DNA of 64,000 nucleotides from Bacteroidales bacterium UBA4333 (GCA_002394335.1 DGTP01000016.1:222052-286051); one strand, 5' to 3'. Counted from the first letter of the stretch, positions 1 through 9,464 are shown. Translations and numbers: made by a program. Notes: generated by a model from the letters alone, not told the origin.

Positions 1-1
1 T

Positions 2-610
2 CAGTTTAATAAAACATCGCTGCAGGGTCTGGAGAAGGATCTGAAGATGCGGCAGCGGACACTCCCTACGCTCCAAAGCAAGGAGACAGCGCTTCGTCTG
101 GAAGTCAAGAAGGCGAAGAAAGAGCTGGAAGAACTGGACGAGGAAGTGAACCGCCGTATTAAGGATTACGACCAGATGTTGGCTCTCTGGGGAGAGTTTG
201 ACACCTCGCTCATCCATGTGGACGACGTGCGTATGTCGGTCAAGAAGATTGCCGGTGTACGTGTGCCTGTCTTGGACGAGGTGGTCTATTCCACCAAGGA
301 GTTCTCGCTCTTCTCCTCCCCGAAATGGTTTGCCGACGGGTTCGAGCAGATCAAAGCGATAGCGGATGTAGGTATCCGTCAGGAGTTTGTACGCCGCAAG
401 GTGGACCTGTTGGAATACGCGCGTAAGAAAACGACGCAGAAGGTCAACCTCTTCGAGAAAGTACAGATTCCTGGTTATCAGGATGCTATCCGTAAGATCA
501 AACGCTTCATGGAGGACGAGGAGAACCTCTCCAAATCCAGCCAGAAGATCGTCAAGTCCAAACGCGAGGCGGAAGCCCGCGCGGAAGAGGAAAGGAGGGC
601 ACAAGCATGA
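2..610 (+). CDS. ntpD: V-type ATPase subunit D, 5' end outside the window
   Basis: Central-stalk subunit D of the bacterial V-type (A/V) ATPase, which couples ATP hydrolysis or synthesis in the A3B3 head to rotation of the K ring. The frame is open from base 2, and the residues read there (FNKTSLQGLEKDL) match the usual N-terminus of the family, so the ATG at 47 is internal and the true start lies upstream of base 1. The protein is almost all helix with a charged, Glu/Arg/Lys-rich C-terminus, as expected for a coiled-coil rotor. It overlaps the next gene by 4 bp (ATGA), which indicates translational coupling. The A and B subunits are presumably just upstream. Family assignment rests on sequence pattern and on the I and K neighbours. 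Confidence 0.9.
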   Translation, partial: QFNKTSLQGLEKDLKMRQRTLPTLQSKETALRLEVKKAKKELEELDEEVNRRIKDYDQMLALWGEFDTSLIHVDDVRMSVKKIAGVRVPVLDEVVYSTKEFSLFSSPKWFADGFEQIKAIADVGIRQEFVRRKVDLLEYARKKTTQKVNLFEKVQIPGYQDAIRKIKRFMEDEENLSKSSQKIVKSKREAEARAEEERRAQA

Positions 611-2391
611 TTACACAAATGAAGAAATACACCTTCTTGGTGTTCCATCGTGATTACGAACCTTTCTTGACCCAATTGCGCGACCTTGGGGTAGTACATA
701 TTACTCAGAAAGCGGCCGGTCTCATGGAGAACGATGAGGCGCTTCAGGCTGCGTTGCAGCACGAAGATGAACTCCGCCGTCTGCTCAAGCAGGGTGCGCC
801 GGACCAGTTGATCCAAGAGCGCGCAGCGGTTGAGCAACGCATCGCAGATGCCAAGGCCGCTATGGAGCAAGCATCGGTGTGGGGCGAGTTCGATGCAGAA
901 CGCATTGAGGCTTTGAAAGAGGCTGGATATACGCTCCGTTTCTTCTCCTGCGGCGCAAGCGCTTATCAGGAGGAGTGGGGTATTAAAGTCTCGGAGAAAG
1001 AGGGAAAGACCTATTTCGTACAAGTCATCGCAGACGGTGCAAACAACGAAAACTACGGGGACTACGAAAACTACGCAACGCCGTTGCCGCAACCGGAGAA
1101 GTCCGCTTCTCAATGGCAAGTGGAGATAGAAAACCTGAAAGGGCTTTTAGCTGCCGCTAACGGCCGCATTGAGGCTTGGCGACTGGCGAATATGGAGAAA
1201 CTGCAAGCCGAACTCAAAGAGGCACGTCAGCAGATAGACTGGACCCGTGTTCATCTCTCTACCGACAAACTCGCCGAGGGAGCGCTCTGTCTCTTCGAGG
1301 GCTTCTGCCCGATAGACAAAGAGAAGGAACTGAATGCCCTGCTGGCGAAAGCGGAGGTCTATTACGAGGAGACCGATCCCGAGAAGGAAGACGCTACGCC
1401 TATCCAGTTGCACAACAACTGGTTTGTGAAGCTCTTCGAGCCGCTGACCGGCATGTACGGCTGGCCGAACTACAATGAGTTTGACCCGACACCGATCCTC
1501 GGTCCGTTCTTCTTGTTGTTCTTCGCCCTCTGTATCGGCGATGCCGGTTACGGTATTATGCTGACGCTCATCGGGTATCTTATTTACAAGGACAAACTGA
1601 AGATCGAGATGTTCGAGGGTCTGGGAGGAATTATCATGGCGCTGGGCGTTGGTTCTACCGTCATCGGTTACCTCATGGGCGGTTTCTTCGGCATTGATCT
1701 CTTCCGCGCTGCCTGGTTCCCGGAGTGGGCGAAAGCACCTATGTTCAACAATCTGGGCGTGGACGGCAAGATAGGCGAGTACGATGTGATGATGGTATTG
1801 ACTATCCTCATCGGTGTGGTTCACCTGATTTTGGCAATGACCATCAAAGCCATCACATATACCAAACGCGACGGGTTCAAGGCTACTGTCTCTACCTGGG
1901 GATGGCTGTTGCTTATCGTGGGCGGTATATGCACGGCGATCGTAGCTATGCTCTTCTCGCTGCCGACTGAGATCGTCAAATGGACGCTCATCGGTATCGG
2001 CGGTGTCTCCGCATTGGGTATCTTCGTGTTCAACACGCCGGGACGTAATCCGCTGATTAATATCGGCGCAGGTCTCTGGGATACCTACGGAATGACCACC
2101 GGTCTGTTAGGCGACGTGCTGTCATATATCCGTCTGTACGCCCTTGGCTTGGCGGGCGGTATGTTAGGCGCAGCTTTCAACCAACTGGGCACACTAGTGC
2201 TCGGCGAGAACCCGAATGTAGGTACCTGGATAGGCTTTATCCTGATTGTGACTTTCGGTCATGTGCTTAACCTGCTGATGGCTTGCCTCGGCGCGTTTGT
2301 ACACCCGCTGCGTCTGTCGTTCGTGGAGTATTTCAAGAACGCCGGTTATGAGGGAAACGGAAAATTATATCAACCCTTTAAGAAAGTGTAA
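607..2391 (+). CDS. ntpI: V-type ATPase subunit I
   Basis: Stator and proton-channel subunit (V-type subunit a/I), 594 aa. The N-terminal half (about residues 1-270) is soluble and coiled-coil-like. The C-terminal half carries about seven membrane segments, beginning near the stretch ILGPFFLLFFALCIGDAGYG. It ends with the conserved helix containing SYIRLYALGLAGG, whose Arg faces the proton-carrying residue of subunit K. The length is close to the family norm (about 600-650). It is translationally coupled to subunit D (ATGA overlap) and is followed after 70 bp by subunit K. In organisms with this enzyme it can be a proton or Na+ pump; the ion cannot be decided from this subunit. Confidence 0.93.
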   Translation: MITQMKKYTFLVFHRDYEPFLTQLRDLGVVHITQKAAGLMENDEALQAALQHEDELRRLLKQGAPDQLIQERAAVEQRIADAKAAMEQASVWGEFDAERIEALKEAGYTLRFFSCGASAYQEEWGIKVSEKEGKTYFVQVIADGANNENYGDYENYATPLPQPEKSASQWQVEIENLKGLLAAANGRIEAWRLANMEKLQAELKEARQQIDWTRVHLSTDKLAEGALCLFEGFCPIDKEKELNALLAKAEVYYEETDPEKEDATPIQLHNNWFVKLFEPLTGMYGWPNYNEFDPTPILGPFFLLFFALCIGDAGYGIMLTLIGYLIYKDKLKIEMFEGLGGIIMALGVGSTVIGYLMGGFFGIDLFRAAWFPEWAKAPMFNNLGVDGKIGEYDVMMVLTILIGVVHLILAMTIKAITYTKRDGFKATVSTWGWLLLIVGGICTAIVAMLFSLPTEIVKWTLIGIGGVSALGIFVFNTPGRNPLINIGAGLWDTYGMTTGLLGDVLSYIRLYALGLAGGMLGAAFNQLGTLVLGENPNVGTWIGFILIVTFGHVLNLLMACLGAFVHPLRLSFVEYFKNAGYEGNGKLYQPFKKV

Positions 2392-2395
2392 TTTA

Positions 2396-2415
2396 CGTAG
2401 TTTGCGTAAACTACG
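2396..2415 (+). other. intergenic hairpin between ntpI and ntpK
   Basis: A perfect 8-bp stem with a GCGT loop (CGTAGTTT/AAACTACG) sits 5 bp after the subunit I stop codon and 46 bp before subunit K. No T-tract follows, so it is not a classical terminator. An inference is that it stabilises or processes the downstream K message, since K is needed in many copies per complex. Confidence 0.5.
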
Positions 2416-2461
2416 AAAAACAACGAAATAAACATTAAAAATTTAAAATCAATAAATTATT

Positions 2462-2878
2462 ATGGAACTTATTTTAGGTTATCTCGGACTGGGACTCATG
2501 TTGGGTCTGTCCGGCGTTGGTTCGGCTTACGGAACAACTATCGCAGCTAATGCTGCCGAGGGTGGTTTGAAGAAGAACAAAGAGAAATCATCGGCTTACA
2601 TGATTTTGTCGGCTCTTCCTGCTACGCAGGGTCTGTACGGTTTCGTGGCATTCCTGATGATGAAGGGGCTCATTGAGACCAACCCGATTTTGCTCTTCGG
2701 TCTCGGTCTCGGTATGGGTCTGGTCTTCCTGCTCTCCGCTATCCGTCAGGGTCAGACTGCTGCTAACGGTATTGCCAATATCGCAGCCGGCCACGATGTA
2801 ATGACTAACACCATGATCTACTGCGCTCTGCCGGAGTTCTATGCTATTCTGGCGTTGGTAGCAGGTCTGATGGCTTAA
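2462..2878 (+). CDS. ntpK: V-type ATPase subunit K (proteolipid)
   Basis: Membrane rotor proteolipid, 138 aa, four hydrophobic helices in a duplicated two-hairpin arrangement. The N-terminal Gly-rich helix (GLGLMLGLSGVGSAYGTT) and the last helix with the motif ALPEFYAI contain the expected features. The Glu of PEF is the ion-binding carboxylate of the family. The length fits the V-type K subunit rather than the about 80-aa F-type c subunit. It closes the ATPase operon and is followed by a strong hairpin. Confidence 0.93.
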   Translation: MELILGYLGLGLMLGLSGVGSAYGTTIAANAAEGGLKKNKEKSSAYMILSALPATQGLYGFVAFLMMKGLIETNPILLFGLGLGMGLVFLLSAIRQGQTAANGIANIAAGHDVMTNTMIYCALPEFYAILALVAGLMA

Positions 2879-2894
2879 ACAAGAGCACCATCTG

Positions 2895-2934
2895 ACGATT
2901 AAGGGGACGGCCTTTTGGGCTGTCCCCTTAATCG
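2895..2934. terminator. bidirectional terminator hairpin between ntpK and the convergent transporter gene
   Basis: An 18-bp stem with one G-T wobble and a TTTT loop is centred at about 2914 between two convergent genes. No long T-tract follows on either strand, so it may act mainly as an mRNA 3'-end stabiliser. Confidence 0.7.
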
Positions 2935-2962
2935 TTAGGTATATAGTTCCAAAATAAAAAAC

Positions 2963-4669
2963 TTATTTGTCGTGCTTGTGCTCATAGACGGCTTCATCTA
3001 CATTGATAATATAATCAGCCATCTTTTCGATCTCAAGAATAATATCCATGTAGTTTACTCCGGTAGAATAATCGTAAACATGCTCTGTTATATCTTGCAT
3101 GTTTCGTGTCTTCAGTTCGTCGCGGAGATGATTGATTTCATTTTCCAGATTGGTCATCTCTGCAAACTCATCTTCGCTTATTCTGTTGTGCTCTAATGCC
3201 TCTACCATCTTTTTCTCAGCCTCGGTCACTAACTGGAGCATTGTTTCCACATTATTCTCCTGCGCTTCATTGAAAAGCACTTTCTGGTCATGCTTGTGGC
3301 GGATATGGCGTGACAGGTTATAATTGGCATCTCCTACCGATTCCAATTCACTTACGATACGAAGCATCTTATGTACCTCACGCTTTGAGAGATCCGAAAG
3401 CCTTCCGTCTGCTACTTTGTTGAGGTATTGCGCTATTTCGTATTCCATGCGGTCGCAAATACCTTCATACTTCTCTATTCGGGAGAAGATTTTGGTAAAC
3501 TGTGTATCGTCTTTTTCTTCATATAAATCATGAATCATGCCTACCATCCGCTGGGTACGTACCGCAAAGAGGTGTATCTCTTTCCATGCTTGCAGAATAG
3601 AGAGTTCTGAAGTGGACATAAGCCCGGCAGAAATAAATTGCAATTGGCTCTCAGAATCTTTCTTCTCCGGCTTGGAAGGTAGCAGATAAGTTACCAACCG
3701 TTCAATCAGAGGAATAAACCATACAAGGATACATGTATTGGCAACATTGAATATCGTGTGGAAGGTAGCTAAGACGGCATTTGTCTTGTCAGGAGATACT
3801 TCGGAGGGTTCTCCCGGAGTGAACTCAACTCCCCATAGACTGCAAATGACTGACACAAAAGGACGAAGTACGCACATTACCCAAACCACTCCAAAGAAAT
3901 TGGACACAAAGTGCGCCAAAGCTGCACGGCGTGCCATCGTAGAAGCGGAAAACGCTGCCACATTGGCTGTTATGGTAGTTCCCAAGTTCTCGCCCAAGAT
4001 GAGGGCAATACCCATGTCAATGGGCAGAACGTGTGTGGAACAGAGGGTCATGGTAATAGCCATAATCGCCGCCGAAGACTGGACGGAGAATGTCAGAATG
4101 GCGCCTATCAACAGATATAGAAAATAACTCCCGTACCCCCAGGAAGAAGTGGCGATAAAGAAATTACGCACAGACTCCATTTCATCCAGATGCATCTCTG
4201 TGGCATTAATCTTAAGAGTTGTAAGTCCCAAAAACAACAATGACAATCCTATGAAAAAGTCGCCAAGCGTCGCATTCTTCTTGGTGTAGATGAGCGCTAC
4301 TGCCATCAAAATCATTGTGTAGATCACCAGACGGAGATCAAACGATCCTCCTCCCAGAACCATAATCCACGCGGTGAATGTAGTTCCGATGTGCGCACCC
4401 ATAATGACAGAAATCGCTTGCGCAAGAGACAAAATCCCGGCAGAAACGAAACTAACCGTCATTACCGATGTGGCGGTAGAGGATTGAACAGCTGCTGTGA
4501 TAAAAGCACCGGTTAATACGCCCGTAAAGCGATTGGTAGTCATTGTGCCAAGCACATTACTCAACTTGCTTCCTGCCATTTTCTGCAGGCTCTCGCTCAT
4601 GACTTTCAGTCCGTACATGAGCATCGCTACGGAACCGATTAACGTAATAATCTGTAGTAGAAGGGACAT
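2963..4669 (-). CDS. Na+/phosphate cotransporter family protein with PhoU-like C-terminal domain
   Basis: 568 aa. The N-terminal part (about residues 1-320) has two copies of the Na/Pi-cotransporter repeat, seen as QSS signatures (AVQSSTATS and SVQSSAAIM) embedded in membrane helices. The C-terminal 220 residues are helical, charged and PhoU-like. This is the usual NptA/YjbB-type architecture for sodium-driven phosphate movement in bacteria. Its start is 3 bp from the stop of the upstream GH13 gene, so the two are probably cotranscribed from the promoter at about 6740. Substrate and direction (uptake or export) are inferred from the family only. Confidence 0.88.
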   Translation of the reverse strand: MSLLLQIITLIGSVAMLMYGLKVMSESLQKMAGSKLSNVLGTMTTNRFTGVLTGAFITAAVQSSTATSVMTVSFVSAGILSLAQAISVIMGAHIGTTFTAWIMVLGGGSFDLRLVIYTMILMAVALIYTKKNATLGDFFIGLSLLFLGLTTLKINATEMHLDEMESVRNFFIATSSWGYGSYFLYLLIGAILTFSVQSSAAIMAITMTLCSTHVLPIDMGIALILGENLGTTITANVAAFSASTMARRAALAHFVSNFFGVVWVMCVLRPFVSVICSLWGVEFTPGEPSEVSPDKTNAVLATFHTIFNVANTCILVWFIPLIERLVTYLLPSKPEKKDSESQLQFISAGLMSTSELSILQAWKEIHLFAVRTQRMVGMIHDLYEEKDDTQFTKIFSRIEKYEGICDRMEYEIAQYLNKVADGRLSDLSKREVHKMLRIVSELESVGDANYNLSRHIRHKHDQKVLFNEAQENNVETMLQLVTEAEKKMVEALEHNRISEDEFAEMTNLENEINHLRDELKTRNMQDITEHVYDYSTGVNYMDIILEIEKMADYIINVDEAVYEHKHDK

Positions 4670-4671
4670 AA

Positions 4672-6708
4672 TTAGTCGATTATGTAAGATAGATTTTGTT
4701 TGTCTATGGTAACTGTAACAACCTTACCCATATACACACGGCAGAAACGCCATGTGTTCTCATCGCATTGGAGAGGGATATAGTCGCCATATATCAATGG
4801 AAGCGATTTACGGCGCATATGTATTAACACCTCTATACGGTTTCTGAATGCTAATTGGGCAGAATCGAGATCATCAAAATGCATCATCAGTCTGTTGTCA
4901 GGATCATTAGCTCCGGTCTCTGCGAACTCATCCCCCTGATAGATACACGGAACTCCCGGCAAAGTGAGATTGATGACCTCCAAAAGAAGCGAACGTTCAT
5001 ATCCTTTGAGAGTGTCTTTCATACCTACTTCACGGGTCCAACCGGCTTCTTTGCCGTCTTCGTCAAAATCAATAGCTTCTCCTGCCAATGATGCAAAACG
5101 GATTTGATCATGATTACCGGAAATGTTTCCCATTGTGTGATGGGCACCATATGTCGCAAGAGAAGTGGCTACTGCATCTGCCACTTCAGCAAAGCTCTTG
5201 CGGTCGCAGAGCGCTTCACGAAGAGTGAAATACACATTAAAATCAAACTGCGCATTCAACATTCCTGTTTTGACATATGTGCTAATCAGTTCCGGAGAAC
5301 CGTAAGTCTCGCCTATCATCCAAAGCGAACGCCCCGGAAAACGGGTGGCAATCTTCTGTCCCAATAACCGCCAATATCCCTCCGGTATATGCTTGCATGC
5401 ATCGTGGCGGAATCCGTCCAGTTCAAAATTCTCCAGCCAGTATAGTGCAGAATCTGTCATTGGTTGACACACCTCCGGGCGTTCCAGATCGAGGGTGGGG
5501 ATGTGGGTGTCAAACCAAGTAGTGAGTCTGGCTTCGTCCCACAATTCAAAATTACGTCTTCCGTCCGGTAAAAGCGAATCTGTATGCCAATCAGGGTGCT
5601 CCTTGAGAGTCGGCGAATTGATATGCATGTGGTTGGCTACATAATCCTGAATTACATTGATATTATGCTTGTGTGCGGAACGGATCATCTGGCGGAACTC
5701 CTTGTCCGAGCCGAAGCGATAGTCCAGCTTGGTTGCATAAATAGGCCAATAGCCATGATACCCGGAGAACTTGGTATAGGTCTTTGTCGAGTCGTATTTG
5801 TTACCGTTCTTAAAAGTGTATTTTCCCCAAGCATCTTCAGGATTCTGTGTCACGGGGCTTATCCAGATGGTATTGATGCCCAGCGAGTCAAAATACCCCA
5901 ACTCGATTTTTTGGGTTATGCCGGCAAAATCACCTCCTTGATAATCTACTATATCCAACACTTCAGGAGAGGACATTTTCCAGTCATTGGCAGAGTTTCC
6001 ATTGCAGAAACGGTCAATCATCAGCGAATAGAGCACTTGGGCTTGTTGATCATGCCGGGTGAGTTCATTTGCATCCATCACAACCTCTCCGTCTTGTAGC
6101 GGGATCAAAAGGTCATTGAGCAAAGTGTCTGCTGTTTCTGCATATACGCGTATATATGCTCTGCCTTTGGCGCATTGCTGTACCGCTTTACTGGAGCGGA
6201 TATCCAGTTTCCAACTGCCATCGGGCGTGTCTTCCCATGCAGACTCTTCTATCGGCATATTCTGTACAAAAGCAGTGAGAGCAATCTCTCCCTTCATTTG
6301 ATGGAAAAGACCAATATTGATTTTGCCATCTTCGTATCCCAACGAGATGAGGTTCTGCTTCACCGGCTTGGCAGGCAAAACAGGAATGGCAATAATCTGT
6401 TCTCCCTGACTCAGCATCAGCGATTGGATCGACCGGCTGGGGTTGACTACATCTATTGACTCTATATACGTATCTTCACCCTTGATCTTCACCCATGGTA
6501 GGTTCTCGTTCTGCTGCCACTCGATTTGTGCCCAGATAGCACTATCGGCAGCCAAAAGGGGCAAATAGTCAGTGAGCACAATGTGGGCAGTGTCAGAGAA
6601 CATTCGAACGGGCATAATCGGATCACCCGAAGCGATTTGCTCTACGGGCGACTTAGTGCATGCCAAAAGCGCGCAAGAAGCACAAAAAAGAAGAAAAGCC
6701 TTTTTCAT
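4672..6708 (-). CDS. GH13 alpha-amylase family lipoprotein
   Basis: 678 aa secreted glycoside hydrolase acting on alpha-glucans, probably surface or periplasmic. It begins with a lipoprotein signal peptide and lipobox (ALLAC, Cys17). Residues about 20-215 form a beta-rich N-terminal region. The catalytic (beta/alpha)8 barrel follows. The four GH13 signature regions are visible: DYVANH, GFRHDACKH (nucleophile Asp), MIGETYG (acid/base Glu) and GNHDQ (transition-state stabilising Asp), so the enzyme looks active. Substrate specificity (amylase, neopullulanase or cyclomaltodextrinase) cannot be fixed. No SusC/SusD pair is adjacent. It is the first gene of a two-gene unit with the Na/Pi transporter. 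Confidence 0.88.
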   Translation of the reverse strand: MKKAFLLFCASCALLACTKSPVEQIASGDPIMPVRMFSDTAHIVLTDYLPLLAADSAIWAQIEWQQNENLPWVKIKGEDTYIESIDVVNPSRSIQSLMLSQGEQIIAIPVLPAKPVKQNLISLGYEDGKINIGLFHQMKGEIALTAFVQNMPIEESAWEDTPDGSWKLDIRSSKAVQQCAKGRAYIRVYAETADTLLNDLLIPLQDGEVVMDANELTRHDQQAQVLYSLMIDRFCNGNSANDWKMSSPEVLDIVDYQGGDFAGITQKIELGYFDSLGINTIWISPVTQNPEDAWGKYTFKNGNKYDSTKTYTKFSGYHGYWPIYATKLDYRFGSDKEFRQMIRSAHKHNINVIQDYVANHMHINSPTLKEHPDWHTDSLLPDGRRNFELWDEARLTTWFDTHIPTLDLERPEVCQPMTDSALYWLENFELDGFRHDACKHIPEGYWRLLGQKIATRFPGRSLWMIGETYGSPELISTYVKTGMLNAQFDFNVYFTLREALCDRKSFAEVADAVATSLATYGAHHTMGNISGNHDQIRFASLAGEAIDFDEDGKEAGWTREVGMKDTLKGYERSLLLEVINLTLPGVPCIYQGDEFAETGANDPDNRLMMHFDDLDSAQLAFRNRIEVLIHMRRKSLPLIYGDYIPLQCDENTWRFCRVYMGKVVTVTIDKQNLSYIID

Positions 6709-6735
6709 TACTCAATGTTTTTATATATTTGGGTG

Positions 6736-6783
6736 CAAAGATACAATTTTTTTTGTATATTTCCAAAAAAATGTGTAACTTTG
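6736..6783. promoter_or_regulatory. overlapping divergent promoters (GH13 operon and M20 dipeptidase)
   Basis: Minus strand: -33 TTTG at 6767-6764 and -7 TATCTTTG at 6743-6736. Plus strand: -33 TTTG at 6752-6755 and -7 TAACTTTG at 6776-6783. Both have exactly 20 nt between the boxes. Each -33 lies inside the spacer of the other promoter, so two polymerases could not bind at once. Confidence 0.75.
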
Positions 6784-6802
6784 TGCAAAATTTTTGGAGA
6801 TT

Positions 6803-8176
6803 ATGAAAATTCAGGATTATATCTCTGCGCATGAAGCGCGTTTTTTGGAAGAGTGGGGAAGCTTGATCCGTATTCCGTCTGTCAGTTGTCAGGAAGAGCA
6901 TAAGGCTGATATGGAACGTTGTGCGGAGCAATGGCGCAAATTGCTTCTTGAAGCAGGATGCCAAAAAGCGGAAATAATGCCTTCTGTCGGTAATCCGTTT
7001 GTCTATGCCGAATACCGCTGTCCCGTTACTGACTCCTTTGTATCAATACCCACCGTATTGGTCTATGCCCACTATGATGTAATGCCTGTTGAGCCATTAG
7101 ACCTTTGGCAGTCCAACCCTTGGGAACCTTCTATCCGCGACGGAAGGCTTTATGCTCGCGGGGCGGATGACGACAAAGGGCAAGCCATGATTCAGGCAAA
7201 AGCTTTTGAATACATGGTCAAAACAGGTCAAATGAGATGTAATGTGAAATTCATTTTCGAAGGCGAAGAGGAAATCGGCTCACCTTCATTGGAGGCATTC
7301 CTTGAAGGGCATAGAGAGTTGCTCAAAGCCGATATTATCCTTGTTTCAGACACCTCTATGATAGGCAAAGAAACACCTTCTATCACTACAGGCTTGCGTG
7401 GTTTGGCTTATTGGCAGATAGAGGTGGATGGTGCCAACAGAGATCTTCATTCCGGGCATTTTGGCGGAGCGGTGAAAAATCCAATTAATGCTCTGTGTGA
7501 GATGCTGTCCAAAATAGTGGACGAGGACGGACGTATCACCATCCCTGATTTTTACAACAACGTGCTTCCTATTCCTGAACAGGAGCGACAGATGATAGCA
7601 CAAATCCCCTTCGACGAAGAGGCATACAAGCAAGCTATCGGCATTGATGAGGTCTTTGGCGAGAAAGGTTATTCAACTCTGGAGCGCAACTCCTGCAGAC
7701 CATCGTTTGACATCTGCGGTATCTGGGGAGGTTATACCGGCGAAGGTTCAAAAACCGTATTGCCAGCAAAAGCCTTTGCCAAAGTGTCCTGTCGTTTGGT
7801 TGCAAATCAGAATCACGAAGAAATTTCGCGTTCATTCATTAATTATATGCATACGCTTGCGCCCAAAGGCGTGCGCGTAAAAGTAACTCCCATGCATGGT
7901 GGGGAAGGTTATGTATGCCCGATAGATATTCCGGCTTACAGAGCGGCGGAAAAAGGATTTGAAACTGCATTTGGCAAACGTCCTCTGGCGGCAAGGCGCG
8001 GAGGTAGTATTCCTATCATCGCCGCTTTTGAGAAGATTCTGGGCTGCAAAACCATCCTTATGGGATTCGGATTAGAGCAAAATGCTATCCACTCGCCCAA
8101 CGAGTCTATGGATTTGGAAGTCTGGCGCAAGGGGATAATCGCCGTTAGCAAATTCTATCGCGAGTTTTCAAAATAA
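6803..8176 (+). CDS. M20 family dipeptidase
   Basis: 457 aa zinc-dependent peptidase of the M20 family (carnosinase/PepV-like dipeptidase group), cytoplasmic with no signal peptide. Metal-binding and catalytic motifs are present: VYAHYDVMP (His and catalytic Asp), ARGADDDKGQ (bridging Asp), FEGEEEIGS (general-base Glu-Glu) and VSDTSM. The ATG at 6803 was chosen over a TTG at 6794 because the promoter -7 box ends at 6783 and leaves a short leader. The length fits the family (450-470). It is followed closely by a cell-division gene, but there is no clear functional link. Confidence 0.9.
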   Translation: MKIQDYISAHEARFLEEWGSLIRIPSVSCQEEHKADMERCAEQWRKLLLEAGCQKAEIMPSVGNPFVYAEYRCPVTDSFVSIPTVLVYAHYDVMPVEPLDLWQSNPWEPSIRDGRLYARGADDDKGQAMIQAKAFEYMVKTGQMRCNVKFIFEGEEEIGSPSLEAFLEGHRELLKADIILVSDTSMIGKETPSITTGLRGLAYWQIEVDGANRDLHSGHFGGAVKNPINALCEMLSKIVDEDGRITIPDFYNNVLPIPEQERQMIAQIPFDEEAYKQAIGIDEVFGEKGYSTLERNSCRPSFDICGIWGGYTGEGSKTVLPAKAFAKVSCRLVANQNHEEISRSFINYMHTLAPKGVRVKVTPMHGGEGYVCPIDIPAYRAAEKGFETAFGKRPLAARRGGSIPIIAAFEKILGCKTILMGFGLEQNAIHSPNESMDLEVWRKGIIAVSKFYREFSK

Positions 8177-8185
8177 ATAACGAAG

Positions 8186-8518
8186 ATGGACACTCTTGAC
8201 GACAATAAGAAAAAAGGGCAACGTGTATGGGATTTCACACGGCGGTTTATACTCAACAAGTATGTGATTGTCTTACTTGGTTTTGCTGTTTTTATGACTT
8301 TTGTGAGTAACCGGAGTTTGGTCAATCGCTTCCGGCGTTCAGAGGAGATTGATAGTCTTACTGCACTAAAAGACTCTATCCGCACTCAAATTGACAACAC
8401 GGAGCAACGCATCCAGTCTATCACTTCCAGTAAGGATTCTTTGGAGCGCTTTGCACGGGAGAAATATTTTATGCACACCAAAGACGAAGAGGTGTACATA
8501 GTTAATGACCAGGATTAA
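8186..8518 (+). CDS. septum formation initiator family protein (FtsB/DivIC-like)
   Basis: 110 aa single-pass membrane protein. It has a short basic cytoplasmic N-terminus, one membrane helix (VIVLLGFAVFMTFV) and then a coiled coil (about residues 50-90). A conserved-looking tail follows (LERFAREKYFMHTKDEEVYIV), typical of FtsB/DivIC, which bridges FtsL and FtsQ in the divisome. It lies 9 bp after the dipeptidase stop. Confidence 0.85.
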   Translation: MDTLDDNKKKGQRVWDFTRRFILNKYVIVLLGFAVFMTFVSNRSLVNRFRRSEEIDSLTALKDSIRTQIDNTEQRIQSITSSKDSLERFAREKYFMHTKDEEVYIVNDQD

Positions 8519-8519
8519 G

Positions 8520-8687
8520 ATGAGAAAATTAAGACTTTCAGATTACGTGCTGATCATCGGCTTTCTGCTCTTAGGAGCGGGAGTGGTGTTGAATCTAAAG
8601 GAGATGGATGAGTTGGCTAACTATTTCCTTATTGCCGGAGCTGTCGTGGTGATCATCCGCGGTTTTATCCGAAATCACGAGAAATAA
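8520..8687 (+). CDS. small membrane protein of unknown function
   Basis: 55 aa with two predicted membrane helices (YVLIIGFLLLGAGVVLNL and YFLIAGAVVVIIRGF) separated by a short acidic loop. It starts 1 bp after the FtsB-like stop and ends 2 bp before ruvC, so it sits inside that operon. An in-frame ATG at 8505 is less likely because it would overlap the upstream gene. I do not recognise the family. Confidence 0.65.
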   Translation: MRKLRLSDYVLIIGFLLLGAGVVLNLKEMDELANYFLIAGAVVVIIRGFIRNHEK

Positions 8688-8689
8688 AC

Positions 8690-9322
8690 ATGATAGACAA
8701 ACTTGTTCATCAACATCGTATTTTGGGTATCGACCCCGGCACGCTCTTTATGGGGTGGGCAATTTTGGACTCCGAAGGACAAAAGGTAAAAATTGTCGAT
8801 TTTGATTTTCTGGACGTACATAAACTGGAAGACCAATACGCCCGTTTGCAGCAAGAGTTCTTCTTCTTGCAAAAACTTATCGACGACTATCACCCCACCG
8901 AACTGGCTATCGAAACGCAGTTTGTGGACAAGAACCCTCAAACGATGATTAAAATCGTCCACGCCCAAGGTGTGGCAATTGCTGCTGCCCTTAGCCGGGA
9001 TCTCCCCATTAATGAGTATTCGCCCATGAAAATCAAGATGGCTATTACCGGTAATGGTCACTCTACCAAGCAACAAGTGGCTTCAATGTTGCAGCGGTTC
9101 TTGCATATTCAGGACGACAAAATGCCTAAAAAACTTGACGCAACAGACGCCTTGGCAATTGCCTATTGCCATTTCTTGCAATTAGGATTACCCATAACAG
9201 GGGAGGGGACTGCCAAAGATTGGACAACCTATGCTAAACGTAAGGGACTAACAGACAAAGGATTAACCACTCCAAATGCACGATTATTGGCGGCACTCGC
9301 TACTGCCAATAAGAAGAAATAG
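8690..9322 (+). CDS. ruvC: Holliday junction resolvase RuvC
   Basis: 210 aa RNase-H-fold endonuclease that cuts Holliday junctions in recombination. The four acidic active-site positions can be read: ILGIDPGT (first Asp), LAIETQFV (Glu), and the C-terminal DATDALAIAYCH (two Asp). The Lys-containing KIKMAITGNG loop is also typical. It is about 25-30 residues longer than E. coli RuvC because of a basic C-terminal tail. No ruvA or ruvB is adjacent. Confidence 0.92.
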   Translation: MIDKLVHQHRILGIDPGTLFMGWAILDSEGQKVKIVDFDFLDVHKLEDQYARLQQEFFFLQKLIDDYHPTELAIETQFVDKNPQTMIKIVHAQGVAIAAALSRDLPINEYSPMKIKMAITGNGHSTKQQVASMLQRFLHIQDDKMPKKLDATDALAIAYCHFLQLGLPITGEGTAKDWTTYAKRKGLTDKGLTTPNARLLAALATANKKK

Positions 9323-9364
9323 CAAGCCTGCTTTGAAGAAATATTCAAAAAAACATCCCTAAAA

Positions 9365-9396
9365 TTTGGTAATCTCAAAAAAAAGCAGTATCTTTG
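9365..9396 (+). promoter_or_regulatory. promoter for ferredoxin gene
   Basis: -33 TTTG at 9365-9368 and -7 TATCTTTG at 9389-9396 with a 20-nt spacer containing an A-tract. The transcript would have a leader of about 60 nt. Confidence 0.75.
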
Positions 9397-9464
9397 CACT
9401 CGAAATTGTAAATATTCCAATATACAGCACATTGTAAATCGTAAAATCGTAAATATTTAATATT

